A DNA stretch of 64,000 bases from Mesorhizobium sangaii (GCF_014207355.1 NZ_JACHEF010000007.1:310001-374000); one strand, 5' to 3'. Counted from the stretch's first letter, positions 43,796-52,780 are shown. Program-made: numbers and translations. Notes: generated by a model not told the origin, from the sequence alone.

Positions 43796-45223
43796 TCAGC
43801 CAGTTGCACCACTGCCCCACGGTCCGTGGAATGCACCCGGTCCGTCTATACGCTCGAAGCCATGCGCGCCAAAGAAGTCGCGCTGCGCCTGGATCAGGTT
43901 CGAGGTGCCGCGGCCCTGGCGGTAGCTGTCGAAATAGGCCAGCGCGGAAGACAGCGCCGGCACCGGCGAGCCTGCCTCCGATGCCCTCGCCACGATACGC
44001 CGCAGCGACGGATGCGCTTCCTGCATAAGGGCGACAAAGGCCGGGGCCATCAGAAGATTGGTCGATGCGCCGCCGGAACCGAACGCCTCGGCCATGGTGT
44101 CGAGCATCTGCGAACGGATGATGCAGCCGGCCCGCCAGATCCTGGCGATGGTCGGCATCGGGAGGTTCCAGTCGAATTCCTTGGAGGCTCCGCTCATCAC
44201 CGCAAAGCCTTGCGCGTAGGCGGCGATCTTGCCGGCAAACAGCGCCAGTTCGAGATCTCCAAGCAATGCGTCCCTGTCACCGGAAATCTTCGTCACCCCG
44301 ATATTGCCATAGGCTTTTTCCGCCGCCAGCCGCTCGTCCTTGATCGACGACAGCACGCGCGCCGCCACGGCCGCTTCGATCGCGGTCGCCGGAATGCCGA
44401 GCTGCTGCGCCTCGATGACAGACCATTTGCCGGTCCCCTTCTGGCCGGCGCGGTCGAGGATGATGTCGACCACCGGCTTGCCGGTCTTCGGGTCATCTGA
44501 TGCCAGCACCTTGGCGGTGATCTCGATCAGGTAGGAATTGAGCCTGCCCTTGTTCCAGTTGGAAAACACCGTGCCGATATCCTTCGGCCCCATGCCGAGG
44601 CCATCGCGCAGGATGCCGTAGATTTCAGCGATCATCTGCATGTCGGCATATTCGATGCCGTTGTGGATGGTCTTGACGAAATGGCCGGCGCCGTCGGTGC
44701 CTAGCCACGCCGCGCAGGGCTCGTCGTTGAATTTGGCGGAGATCGCGGTCAGCACGTTCTCGACGCGTTTCCAGGAATCCTCGGTGCCGCCGACCATGAT
44801 CGACGGCCCGTGGCGCGCGCCCTCCTCGCCGCCGGACACGCCCATGCCGATGAAAGTCAGCCCCGAGCCCGAAAGCTCGGAGAAGCGCCGCATCGTGTCG
44901 CGGAAATTGGCGTTGCCTGCATCGATGACGATGTCGTTGGCCGACAGGACGCGACGCAAGGCTTCGATCTGTTCGTCGACCGGCTTGCCGGCCAGCACCA
45001 TGATGATGATCGGGCGTGGCGGCCGGATCGCGGCGGCAAGTTCCTCCAGGCTGTAGCAAGGCACCACCATGTCCTTCAGCGCACCGGCATTCTCGACGAA
45101 AGCGTCGGTGCGTGCCCTAGTGCGGTTGAAGACCGCGATGCGGTGCCCATGCTCGGCGATGTTGAGCGCCAGGTTGGAGCCCATCGTGCCAAGGCCGATC
45201 AGGCCGATTTCGGCTTTTTCCAT
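43796..45223 (-). CDS. gnd: 6-phosphogluconate dehydrogenase, decarboxylating
   Basis: A 475-residue NADP-dependent enzyme of the oxidative pentose phosphate pathway (6-phosphogluconate to ribulose 5-phosphate). The dinucleotide site is IGLIGLGTMGSNLALN (residues ~6-21), with GMGVSGGEEGARHGPSIMVG around the catalytic loop, the catalytic Lys in GHFVKTIHNGIEYADMQ, and the C-terminal NLIQAQRDFFGAHGFERID. The length is standard for the long Gnd form. ATG 45223 is chosen; the open frame to 46171 is antisense to the copper gene. It is convergent with the LacI gene, with a 6-bp gap. Confidence 0.96.
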   Translation of the reverse strand: MEKAEIGLIGLGTMGSNLALNIAEHGHRIAVFNRTRARTDAFVENAGALKDMVVPCYSLEELAAAIRPPRPIIIMVLAGKPVDEQIEALRRVLSANDIVIDAGNANFRDTMRRFSELSGSGLTFIGMGVSGGEEGARHGPSIMVGGTEDSWKRVENVLTAISAKFNDEPCAAWLGTDGAGHFVKTIHNGIEYADMQMIAEIYGILRDGLGMGPKDIGTVFSNWNKGRLNSYLIEITAKVLASDDPKTGKPVVDIILDRAGQKGTGKWSVIEAQQLGIPATAIEAAVAARVLSSIKDERLAAEKAYGNIGVTKISGDRDALLGDLELALFAGKIAAYAQGFAVMSGASKEFDWNLPMPTIARIWRAGCIIRSQMLDTMAEAFGSGGASTNLLMAPAFVALMQEAHPSLRRIVARASEAGSPVPALSSALAYFDSYRQGRGTSNLIQAQRDFFGAHGFERIDGPGAFHGPWGSGATG

Positions 45224-45390
45224 CGTTTCTTCCCTGGTTTCGGATCTTGTTGGTTCGAGCTCGCGGTTTGCCGGGATGCCCATTCTTCGGCGAGATGATT
45301 GACGGGCCTTTCGGGCCGCGTCAACCGCCTCGCCGAATTGTGTTGCATCGATCATCGGCCGAGCTGGCAAGAGGACTTGCCGATCCGGCT

Positions 45391-46995
45391 TTACGGCCTG
45401 ATGTCTACGGGCGCTTCGATCTTCACCATCTCGAAGTCCGAGACCAGAATGTCGATGCGCACCGTCCAGCGGCCGGGAACCGGGATCACGAGATTGTCGA
45501 CACGCCAGCTGCCATCGCCGGGCTTGGTCGCGATACGTTTGAGCGGCTCGATGCCTGAATCGGGCTTCGACAACACCAGCGTCACCTCCTTGGCGTCGAG
45601 CGGTCCGAAATCGCCGGTCATGACGATCATCGAGGCGACGACCGGTCCGGCATGGCCGGGCGTGATGCTGAGATCGGCCATCGCTTGCAGCGTATGGATA
45701 TGGACCGAGACCGGTTGCGCAGCGGCGATCGCCAGCGCCCGTGGCGGCGGCGTGAAGCGCCAGCCAGCGGTAACACCGAAGATCGCCAGCACGATCAGCA
45801 TTTCGGCGCCGATCGAGCGGGCGAGCCTGTGCTGAACTTCCGTCGCTCCGGCCTCGGCCGATGCAGTGAGTTTCCAGCGGTTGACGGCTGCGAGCGTGAA
45901 CAGGAAGACCAGCAGCCCGAGCTTGATCAGCAGCAGCTTGCCATAGGTGGTGTTGACCAGCGCTGCCAGCGTCTGCACCTGGATGACGGCAAGCACGATG
46001 CCGGCAGCGACAAGCACGGCCACCACCGGCACGATCATGCGTGAGAACCGCCGCAGGAATGGCGCGACCTCCGACGACTGACCTTTCAGCGCCAGACCGA
46101 GCGGCACCAATGCGCCGGCCCAGAAAGCGATGCCGACGCCGTGCAGGAACACCATCGGTCGCGTCAGCCATTGCGGTTCGGCGCCGCTGGCATGGCCGCT
46201 GGCGGCCAGCGCAATACCCACCCCGGCAAGTCCGGCCAGCGCGACCGGCTTGGCGGCCACGCGCGGCCCGGCCAGCGACAGCAAGCCAAGCCCCAGCGCG
46301 ATCACGGCGGCCAGCACCGTCCAGCCGAAGCTGGTATCGAGCCCGGTCCGCCAGATGACCGGCTGCGCCAGATGGGAGAGCGGCGTCCCGAGGGCATCAA
46401 GCCCCTGTAAGCCGAGCGACGCCGGGGCCGCGACCAGCCCGCACAGGATTGCCCCGACAACGAAACGCCGGCCGGACGGCCCGCCCTGAGCCAGCCAGGC
46501 AAGGGCGAAAGCACCGCCGACGCCAAGGAAAAGGCCGATGTAGAGCAGAACCTTGCCGAACCAGATTGCCGACCGCTGCGGCCAGTCGACCGCCTCGGAC
46601 ACGACCGGCGGCTCTGTTGGCGCGCCGATGGAAAACAACAACGAACCACCGACCGGATGACCATCTGAGGAGATGACGCGCCAACTCAGCACATGTGTGC
46701 CGGATTTGAGGTCCTGCGGATTGTCGATTTCGACCGTCTGGTCGCTGAGCCGGAAGGCGGTCAGCGGAACCGGCGTGCCGTCGGGCTTCACCAGAGTCAG
46801 CACCAGCGGCGAGACCGGCTCGCTGAAGGTCAGCGAGAACTGTGCCGGCGCCTGTGCCAGCACCGCGCCGTCGGCCGGGTCGGTCTTGATCAGCGCGGCA
46901 TGGGCACAGGCCGGACTTGCAGAGGCCATGACGATGAGCAGCATCACCACGGCCAGCAACCCGCCGGCAACACGGCTGAAGGGATTGCTGACCAT
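45391..46995 (-). CDS. Copper resistance CopC-CopD fusion protein
   Basis: A protein of about 534 residues. The signal peptide ends ...SPACA, releasing the mature CopC domain HAALIKTDPADGAVLAQAP, whose N-terminal His with the DGH motif (ISSDGHPVGGS) makes the Cu(II) site. The CopD membrane domain (~150-430, eight helices, with HGVGIAFWAGALVPLG) follows. The C-terminal ~100 residues form a YtkA-like beta domain (LSKPDSGIEPLKRIATKPGD). It probably imports copper across the inner membrane. Start choice among ATGs at 47028, 47004 and 46995 is uncertain. It is the last gene of a four-gene copper cluster. Confidence 0.88.
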   Translation of the reverse strand: MVSNPFSRVAGGLLAVVMLLIVMASASPACAHAALIKTDPADGAVLAQAPAQFSLTFSEPVSPLVLTLVKPDGTPVPLTAFRLSDQTVEIDNPQDLKSGTHVLSWRVISSDGHPVGGSLLFSIGAPTEPPVVSEAVDWPQRSAIWFGKVLLYIGLFLGVGGAFALAWLAQGGPSGRRFVVGAILCGLVAAPASLGLQGLDALGTPLSHLAQPVIWRTGLDTSFGWTVLAAVIALGLGLLSLAGPRVAAKPVALAGLAGVGIALAASGHASGAEPQWLTRPMVFLHGVGIAFWAGALVPLGLALKGQSSEVAPFLRRFSRMIVPVVAVLVAAGIVLAVIQVQTLAALVNTTYGKLLLIKLGLLVFLFTLAAVNRWKLTASAEAGATEVQHRLARSIGAEMLIVLAIFGVTAGWRFTPPPRALAIAAAQPVSVHIHTLQAMADLSITPGHAGPVVASMIVMTGDFGPLDAKEVTLVLSKPDSGIEPLKRIATKPGDGSWRVDNLVIPVPGRWTVRIDILVSDFEMVKIEAPVDIRP

Positions 46996-47084
46996 GTGAA
47001 TCATCCGCAGTGAGGATATCGCGATCATGCCATTGCCATGAAATGGCGGCGCATTCCGCGAACGGTAAGCGCCGCCGAAAGACA

Positions 47085-47603
47085 TCATTTCTTCGGCAAC
47101 AGCTCGATGCCGGGCGCCGGATTTTCCAGGGCGTCTTCATCCTGCCCTGCTGCCGGGATCTCGATCCAGCGATCAGCGGCGCCGTCGCATTCCTGCACCA
47201 CCGGGAAGTAGAGCTTCTGGGCCACGGGGAGATCGGCCGTCAGCGTCGCGCGGAAAACGAACTCGTCATAGAATTCATCCGGCAGGCTGCCGCCGCTCCA
47301 GTCCACTTCCTTGACCCCATCGGTCACCGCCTGACCGTAGAGCTGGTAGGATTTGTCGTACTTGCCCTTCTTGACCTGCAGCGTCCAGCCCGGCTTCGGC
47401 ATCGGCTTCACCGCGATCACCCCTTCCGGGATTTGCACGCGAAGGGCGATCGTCGCCTTGCCGTCGCAACCATGCGGCACGCGCAAGACAGCCTTGTAGG
47501 TCGAGCCGACAGCAGCCTCCTGGGTTTCGAGCGTGATGTGCGCGAAGGCGGCACTTGTTCCGAGCAGAAAAAGCGCACCGGCCGACAAAAGGTACTTGTT
47601 CAT
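47085..47603 (-). CDS. YcnI-like copper-binding protein (DUF1775)
   Basis: A 172-residue secreted protein. After the signal MNKYLLSAGALFLLGTSAAF-A the mature chain begins HITLETQEAAVG, with the N-terminal His that binds Cu(II) in YcnI. The W (PKPGWTLQVK) and the Cys in VPHGCDGK are conserved. YcnI proteins act as periplasmic copper chaperones beside CopCD, which is exactly the context here (90 bp upstream of CopC-CopD). A GAGGG site precedes the ATG. Confidence 0.9.
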   Translation of the reverse strand: MNKYLLSAGALFLLGTSAAFAHITLETQEAAVGSTYKAVLRVPHGCDGKATIALRVQIPEGVIAVKPMPKPGWTLQVKKGKYDKSYQLYGQAVTDGVKEVDWSGGSLPDEFYDEFVFRATLTADLPVAQKLYFPVVQECDGAADRWIEIPAAGQDEDALENPAPGIELLPKK

Positions 47604-47642
47604 GATGGTCCCTCTAGAATCTTGATCGATACGATGGCCGGT

Positions 47643-48182
47643 TCAATCGTTGTCTTCTTGAGGCGCAGGGCTGCCCATGGCTTGCACTGCGAATTCGACC
47701 GTCACCGTCCCGGCCTTTTCGAAGGTCAGGGTGGCGGCGAACATCTCGCCTTGCTTGGGTGGCTGCTTCAAATCCATGAACATCACATGATAGCTGCCGG
47801 GACCCAAGACCACCTTGCCGCCGGCCGGAATCTCCAGGCCGCCGGTAACCGGCCGCATGGTCATGACGCCGTCCTTGACGCCCATCTCATGCAGCTCGGC
47901 CTTGTCCGAGATGTCGGTGGAAATCGACAGCAGCCGGTCCGGCGTGCTGCCTTTGTTGGTGATGGTGAAGTAGCCGCCGGCCACCTTGGCACCGGCCGGC
48001 GTAGCACGTGACCAGGGGTGCCCGATCTCGAGATCGCCGATCTTGAACCCATGTGCGAAGACGGTCTGGGCGCCGGCGAACAACAGCGCAAGAGCCAGTA
48101 CGGCGATGCCGAGACCCGACTCGAAGCTGCGTCGAATGCCGCCGAGTGTGGGACGCGCGGCGGTGCGAAAAAATTGGAACAT
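47643..48182 (-). CDS. Periplasmic copper chaperone PCu(A)C
   Basis: A 179-residue protein with a membrane-targeting N-terminus (helix ~24-43) and a PCuAC domain. The Cu(I) motif H-x-M...M...H-x-M is visible as ELHEMG, VMTMRP and YHVMFMDL. Such proteins deliver copper to cytochrome oxidase. It is unusually long at the N-terminus (MFQFFRTAARPTLGGIRRSF before the hydrophobic core). It is 39 bp upstream of YcnI on the same strand, in one operon. Confidence 0.92.
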   Translation of the reverse strand: MFQFFRTAARPTLGGIRRSFESGLGIAVLALALLFAGAQTVFAHGFKIGDLEIGHPWSRATPAGAKVAGGYFTITNKGSTPDRLLSISTDISDKAELHEMGVKDGVMTMRPVTGGLEIPAGGKVVLGPGSYHVMFMDLKQPPKQGEMFAATLTFEKAGTVTVEFAVQAMGSPAPQEDND

Positions 48183-48279
48183 GGTTGCTCCATGAAGTGA
48201 TGGACGCGCCGTTGCCGGCCGCGGACAGTTTGATGTTTGGATGGATACGCCCGCGAAAGGTTCCGCCGGGCAGACAGAC

Positions 48280-48663
48280 TCAGGCCGTCCGCGGCGGCGC
48301 GCGCGGGTTCGACGGCGAACGCTCACGGGCGAAGTCGAGATGAATGGCCGCCGGAAATACGAAGGCGACGGCCTCAAAGGAACGCGCGCCCAGGGCAAGC
48401 CCCGCAACGGGCGGCGGTGCAAAGGCCGGCGAAAACATGCTGCAGCCAAGCACGCAACATGCCGGCAGATGCGACGGCGGCGGGTTGCCGCCGGGAAGCT
48501 GGGTCGCACCCTCACGGGTGCAAATGACGTTGCCGAAGGCATCGAGTTGTGACGCTTTCGGCGCGGTGCCGAAAGCGAACGCACCGAGCGTCGACTGGAG
48601 CAGCAGCAGATAGGCCGCGACAAGCGCGACCAGAATGCTCCATCGTTTCTCCCGGCTGTTCAA
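48280..48663 (-). CDS. DUF2946-like membrane/secreted protein of the copper cluster
   Basis: A 127-residue protein with a hydrophobic N-terminal segment (ILVALVAAYLLLLQSTLGAF) and a central HLPACCVLGCSMF Cys cluster suited to metal binding, with a Pro-rich end. Proteins of the DUF2946 type are commonly encoded beside PCuAC and CopC genes. A TTG start at 48663 has GAGG seven bases upstream; an earlier TTG at 48684 lacks a site. The first gene of the copper cluster, 97 bp before PCuAC. Confidence 0.7.
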   Translation of the reverse strand: MNSREKRWSILVALVAAYLLLLQSTLGAFAFGTAPKASQLDAFGNVICTREGATQLPGGNPPPSHLPACCVLGCSMFSPAFAPPPVAGLALGARSFEAVAFVFPAAIHLDFARERSPSNPRAPPRTA

Positions 48664-48757
48664 ACGATCTCCCTCATCGAGCAATCACCGGAGGGATACC
48701 TATCACGGCGGGGGCAGGTCGAAAATCGGCAAATCGATGCTGCGGCAACGCGGCATA

Positions 48758-49660
48758 TCAGGGTTTCAGTGGCGGCCGGCTCTCCGGGATAGAAGTCAGC
48801 AATGTCTGGCGCGCCGACTTCAGGTGCTTGCGGCAGGCGGCGTCGACCTTGCCGAGGTCGCGCGATTTGAGCGCCGAGATATAGGCGAGATGCTCACCGA
48901 TCGCGACCTCGTTGCGCTCGCGCTCCTGCGCCTTGTTCCACTGGTAGTGATAGTGGAAGATCATGGCGATGACGTCGTAGAAATCGACGATGAAGCGGTT
49001 GTGCGACGCCCGGTGGATGAGGCGATGGAGGCGCTCGTCCAGCTCCGAGAATTCGTTGAAGCGGGTGGCGATTTCGCTTGCCAGCAAGCGATGCTCGTCC
49101 TCGAGGCGGTCGAGATCGGTCCAGACCGCGCTGTCCTGCGGCAGAGCGGCGAAGGCCGCCGCCGAGCGCAGTTCGAACATTTCGCGGATTTCGGTCAGTT
49201 CCAGTGCGAAGGCACGGGTGAAGCCCTTCAGCACCCAATGGCTGTTGCGGCGCTTCTCGATCAGGCCGAAGCGGGAGAAGCGGATCAGGAACTCGCGCAC
49301 GCTGGTGGTGCCGACGCCGATCTCGCGCGCCAGTTCTAGCTCGTTGATCTGCATGCCGGCCTCGGCGCCGCCGGCGAGCAGCCGTCGCATGAACGACCGC
49401 TCGATGATTTCGGCCAGCGTATCGGTCTCTTCCTCGGGGAAGAAATCATCGGGACGCGGTTCGCGCAGCACCGTCTTGGCGCGCTTGTTCCAGGCGATCA
49501 GCCCCGTCTCTTCCATGCGCGCCAGGATGGTGCGGACGGTCGTCCGGCTGACACCAAGCAAGGTACCCAGTTCCGGCTCCGAAGGCAGGCTGCGTGTTTC
49601 ATCGAGCAGCCTGAGGCACCTGTTGTAGGCATCCTTGTAGACGTTGTTGCTCTTCGACAT
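48758..49660 (-). CDS. GntR/FadR-type regulator with two tandem winged helices and FCD domain
   Basis: A 300-residue regulator. A first winged helix (~residues 8-60, SEPELGTLLGVSRTTVRTIL) is followed by a second (~85-150, ELELAREIGVGTTSVREFLI, then FGLIEKRR). An FCD ligand domain (~155-290) has His residues in LDERLHRLIHRASHNRF, IGEHLAYISA and CRKHLKSA, likely metal ligands. A second DNA-binding domain is unusual. It is divergent from an UxaA-type dehydratase gene and probably controls that gene and the importer operon downstream. ATG 49660 gives MSKSNNVYKDAYNRCLRLLD. Confidence 0.88.
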   Translation of the reverse strand: MSKSNNVYKDAYNRCLRLLDETRSLPSEPELGTLLGVSRTTVRTILARMEETGLIAWNKRAKTVLREPRPDDFFPEEETDTLAEIIERSFMRRLLAGGAEAGMQINELELAREIGVGTTSVREFLIRFSRFGLIEKRRNSHWVLKGFTRAFALELTEIREMFELRSAAAFAALPQDSAVWTDLDRLEDEHRLLASEIATRFNEFSELDERLHRLIHRASHNRFIVDFYDVIAMIFHYHYQWNKAQERERNEVAIGEHLAYISALKSRDLGKVDAACRKHLKSARQTLLTSIPESRPPLKP

Positions 49661-49781
49661 CCCTGACCCGTTGCACGCCGTCGCTTGCGGCTGCTGGCTT
49701 GAAGCGCAATATGACGTTCCCATGACCCCTGAAAAGCGAAATCGCTTTCGGAACACCCAAGGACATGCGGAACTCCCCAGC

Positions 49782-49812
49782 GAAAAAACAATTGACGCAA
49801 AACTGTTTTTTC
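49782..49812. promoter_or_regulatory. Inverted repeat spanning the dehydratase promoter -35
   Basis: GAAAAAACA and TGTTTTTTC form perfect 9-bp arms around 13 bases that contain the -35 hexamer. It is a candidate operator for the GntR regulator. Confidence 0.6.
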
Positions 49813-49820
49813 ACGATAAA
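49792..49820 (+). promoter_or_regulatory. Sigma-70-type promoter of the UxaA-type dehydratase gene
   Basis: TTGACG (49792-49797) and GATAAA (49815-49820) have a 17-bp spacer, ~70 bp before the start codon. Confidence 0.68.
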
Positions 49821-49835
49821 AGACATTATCTTTTA
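49817..49835. promoter_or_regulatory. Palindromic operator at the dehydratase transcription start
   Basis: TAAAAGA and TCTTTTA are perfect 7-bp arms around CATTA, overlapping the -10 and +1 region. A bound GntR protein here would block transcription. Confidence 0.6.
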
Positions 49836-49888
49836 ACAGGCGCGTGTCAATCCGCCCGCGCATCCCAGGATCACCCAGGAAACCGCCC

Positions 49889-51394
49889 GTGAACGCCTCC
49901 AACAGCATTCTTCTGTCCCCGGCCGACAATGTCGCCGTCGCCAACGGCCGCATCGAGATCGGCACCACGCTGCCGGGCGGTGCCGTCGCCGCTGCGCTGA
50001 TCGAGCCCGGCCACAAGGTGGCGATCAAGCCGATCGCCGCCGGCGAGGCCGTGGTGAAATACGCCCAGGCAATCGGCCGCGCGACACAGGACATCGCGCC
50101 GGGCGAGCACGTTCATTCGCACAATCTGGTTTTCGAATCCGGCCGCTTGCCGGTGGTGCCGCCGAGCGAGGCCGAGCACGCGACGGAGGCTGACCGCACC
50201 CGGACCTTCATGGGCTATCGCCGCGCCGATGGTCGTGCGGGTACGCGCAACTTCATCGGCATCATCGCCAGCGTCAATTGCTCGGCTACTGTTTGCCATG
50301 CCATCGCCGACCAAGCCAACCGAACCCTGCTGCCGAAATATCCCGGCATCGACGGCTTCGTCCCGATCGTCCACGGCCAGGGCTGCGGCATGAGCGGCAC
50401 CGGCGACGGCATGATGGTGCTGCATCGCACCCTCGCCGGCTATGCCCGTCACCCCAATTTCGGCGGCGTGCTGATGGTGGGGCTTGGCTGCGAGGTCAAT
50501 CAGCTCACCCTCTATGGCCAGAAGGGAGCTGCCGCCGGCAAACGCCACTTCAACATCCAGGACGCCGGTGGCTCGCGCAAATCGGTCGAAAAGGCGATGC
50601 TGGTGCTGGCCGAGATCGCAGAGGAAGTCGGCCAGCTGAAGCGTGAGCCGATCCCGGTCAGTGAGATCGTCGTCGGCCTGCAATGCGGCGGCTCCGACGG
50701 CATGTCGGGCATTACGGCCAATCCGGCGCTGGGCGCCGCCGTCGACATCCTGGCCGGCGTCGGCGGCATCGGCATTCTTTCCGAGACAACCGAGATCTAT
50801 GGTGCCGAGCACCTGCTCGCCTATCGCGCGGCTACACCGGAGATCGCGCAGAAGCTCGACGGTTTCGTCAAGTGGTGGGAGGATCACGTCGCCAAGCATG
50901 GCGCCTCGATCGACAACAACCCCTCGCCCGGCAACAAGCGCGGCGGCCTCACCACCATTCTGGAGAAGTCGCTGGGCGCGGTCGCCAAGGGCGGCCAGAC
51001 GCCGCTCAACGGCGTCTTCGGCTATGCCGAAAAGGTCACCGGCAACGGACTGGTGTTCATGGACACGCCCGGCTACGACCCGGTCTCGGCCACCGGACAG
51101 GTGGCGGGCGGCGCCAATGTCATCGTCTTCACCACCGGCCGCGGCTCGTGCTTCGGCTGCCGGCCGACGCCGTCGATCAAGGTCGCCAGCAACTCGACTA
51201 TGTATCACACCATGGAAGAGGATATGGACGTCAACTGCGGCGTCATCGCCTCGGGCGAGAAAACCATCGCCGGCATGGGCCGCGAGATCTTCGAACTGAT
51301 CGTCGAGACGGCTTCCGGCCGCAAGACCAAGAGCGAAGATTTCGGCTATGGCGACAACGAGTTCGTGCCCTGGCATCTTGGTGCAACGCTCTAA
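49889..51394 (+). CDS. UxaA/GarD family aldonate dehydratase
   Basis: A protein of about 501 residues with an N-terminal SAF domain (~residues 1-100) and a C-terminal UxaA domain. Motifs include RADGRAGTRNFIGIIASVNC, HGQGCGM, GLGCEVNQ, LQCGGSDGMSGI and TTGRGSCFGCRPTPSIKV, with conserved Cys and His for the metal centre. Members dehydrate altronate, galactarate or related sugar acids to 2-keto-3-deoxy acids. The exact substrate is unknown. The GTG start at 49889 has AGGA eight bases upstream. It heads a plus-strand group with an aldose dehydrogenase and sugar importer. Confidence 0.9.
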   Translation: MNASNSILLSPADNVAVANGRIEIGTTLPGGAVAAALIEPGHKVAIKPIAAGEAVVKYAQAIGRATQDIAPGEHVHSHNLVFESGRLPVVPPSEAEHATEADRTRTFMGYRRADGRAGTRNFIGIIASVNCSATVCHAIADQANRTLLPKYPGIDGFVPIVHGQGCGMSGTGDGMMVLHRTLAGYARHPNFGGVLMVGLGCEVNQLTLYGQKGAAAGKRHFNIQDAGGSRKSVEKAMLVLAEIAEEVGQLKREPIPVSEIVVGLQCGGSDGMSGITANPALGAAVDILAGVGGIGILSETTEIYGAEHLLAYRAATPEIAQKLDGFVKWWEDHVAKHGASIDNNPSPGNKRGGLTTILEKSLGAVAKGGQTPLNGVFGYAEKVTGNGLVFMDTPGYDPVSATGQVAGGANVIVFTTGRGSCFGCRPTPSIKVASNSTMYHTMEEDMDVNCGVIASGEKTIAGMGREIFELIVETASGRKTKSEDFGYGDNEFVPWHLGATL

Positions 51395-51406
51395 CCCGTT
51401 GTTTTT

Positions 51407-51454
51407 GCGTAATTCCGGACGGAAAACCGTTACACATTTTTCCTGGAATTGCTC
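51407..51454 (-). repeat. Short palindromic repeat, AATTCCAGGAAAA-type, copy A
   Basis: Read on the minus strand it begins GAGCAATTCCAGGAAAAATG, continues with a CGGTTTTCC block and ends with GGAATTACGC. A related copy is at 57614-57650. It lies 12 bp after the dehydratase stop. Confidence 0.7.
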
Positions 51455-51516
51455 TGGATTGAACTGATATCTGAAGGCTGCCAACCGGACACGGTCGGCA
51501 ACAGGGAGGTTTTCGC

Positions 51517-52515
51517 ATGAACAAGCGCCGCATCGGTCGGACTGCGCTCGAGGTCACCGAGATCAGCTTTGGCGGCGCCGCGATCGGCGGCCTCTACCGA
51601 GCCTGTTCGCGCGAGTCGGCGATGGAGACGCTGCAAGGCGCCTGGGAGGCCGGCCTGCGCTATTTCGACACCGCACCCTTCTACGGTTTCGGCCTGTCGG
51701 AACGCCGCTTCGGCGACTTCCTGCGCTACAAGCCGCGCGATTCCTATGTGCTGTCGACTAAGGTCGGCCGCCTGTTCCGCCCGGTGCCGGACGACCGTGT
51801 TCCCGATCACTCCTATGTCGATCCGCTGCCGTTCGCGCTGGACTACGACTATTCCTATGACGGCATCATGCGTTCGGTCGATTTCAGCTATGCGCGGCTT
51901 GGCCTCAACAAGATCGACATCCTGTTCGTCCACGACATCGGCGCCTATACGCATGGCGTCGAGAAGACCAAACTGCATTTTCGTGAGTTCATGGATGGCG
52001 GCCTCAAGGCACTCGAAGAGCTGAAGCGATCCGGCGTCATTTCAGCCTATGGGCTTGGCGTCAACGAGGTCCAGATCTGCCTCGATGTGATGCGTCGGGC
52101 GCCACTTGATTGCATCCTGCTCGCCAGCCGCTATTCCTTGCTCGACCGCAGCGCCGAAGCGGAACTGCTGCCATTGTGCAGGGCACAACAGACGTCACTG
52201 GTCATCGGCGGTGTGTTCAACTCCGGCATCCTGGCGACCGGGCCCGTGCAAGGCGCGCATTTCGACTACCTGCCCGCCAACCATGATGTGCTGGACCGCG
52301 TCGGTGCGATGGAAAGGATCGCCACCGAGGGTGGCTATCCCCTGGCCGCTGCCGCATTCCAGTTCCCCTTGCGTGAACCCGCGGTCGCCACGGTGCTGAC
52401 CGGCACCGCCAAGCCGGCAAACCTGACCCGCAACCTCGAATTGCTCGACATCGACGTGCCCGAGACGGAATACGCCAGATACCGGCCCTACACTCTGGTG
52501 CAGGAGCTGGCGTGA
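51517..52515 (+). CDS. Aldo/keto reductase, D-threo-aldose 1-dehydrogenase (L-fucose dehydrogenase)-like
   Basis: A 332-residue AKR with MNKRRIGRTALEVTEISFGG, YFDTAPFYGFGLSERRFG (catalytic Asp, Tyr), STKVGRLFRP (Lys) and FVHDIG (His). The region DYDYSYDGIMRSVDFSYARL and the C-terminal AAFQFPLREPAVATVLTGTA are typical of fungal/bacterial D-threo-aldose 1-dehydrogenases, which oxidise L-fucose or D-arabinose to the lactone. The next enzyme would be a sugar-acid dehydratase, and one lies just upstream. AGGGAGG precedes the ATG by seven bases. Confidence 0.9.
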   Translation: MNKRRIGRTALEVTEISFGGAAIGGLYRACSRESAMETLQGAWEAGLRYFDTAPFYGFGLSERRFGDFLRYKPRDSYVLSTKVGRLFRPVPDDRVPDHSYVDPLPFALDYDYSYDGIMRSVDFSYARLGLNKIDILFVHDIGAYTHGVEKTKLHFREFMDGGLKALEELKRSGVISAYGLGVNEVQICLDVMRRAPLDCILLASRYSLLDRSAEAELLPLCRAQQTSLVIGGVFNSGILATGPVQGAHFDYLPANHDVLDRVGAMERIATEGGYPLAAAAFQFPLREPAVATVLTGTAKPANLTRNLELLDIDVPETEYARYRPYTLVQELA

Positions 52516-52604
52516 AGCTCTCATCCACACGCCTTTGAAAGGTGACCTGGGCTTCACATTCTCGCGATCCAATGAAAGAATGAACATTCCATATTGACTA
52601 ACGA

Positions 52605-52622
52605 ATGGAATTAATATTCCAT
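52605..52622. promoter_or_regulatory. 18-bp palindrome in the importer control region
   Basis: ATGGAAT and ATTCCAT form perfect 7-bp arms around TAAT. A TTGACT hexamer lies at 52594-52599, so this may overlap a promoter. Confidence 0.5.
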
Positions 52623-52750
52623 GACTTCACGGAACGGAACGGGAGCGTTTGACGGCGACAAGGGAGGAGTGGCGCGGTTATTTGCCCCTGCCAGACCTCG
52701 GCAGGGTTGACGCGAAACACCACTTGCATCGGCTGGGCCGATGCACTATC

Positions 52751-52780
52751 AAAACACTGTAAATGTTTTTTATTGATAAA
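52751..52780. promoter_or_regulatory. Putative GntR-responsive site before the importer operon
   Basis: AAAACA and TGTTTT are inverted around 7 bases, followed by TTATTGATAAA. TGTTTTTT-N3-GATAAA here (52764-52780) matches 49804-49820 at 14 of 17 positions, pointing to shared control. Confidence 0.55.

Noticed and set aside
48186..48623. Longer N-terminus for the PCuAC chaperone
   Set aside because: The added residues overlap the DUF2946-like gene in another frame and lack a signal; ATG 48182 gives a normal membrane-targeting start.
49871..51484. 537-codon minus-strand frame
   Set aside because: It mirrors the UxaA-type gene; composition is that of a codon shadow.
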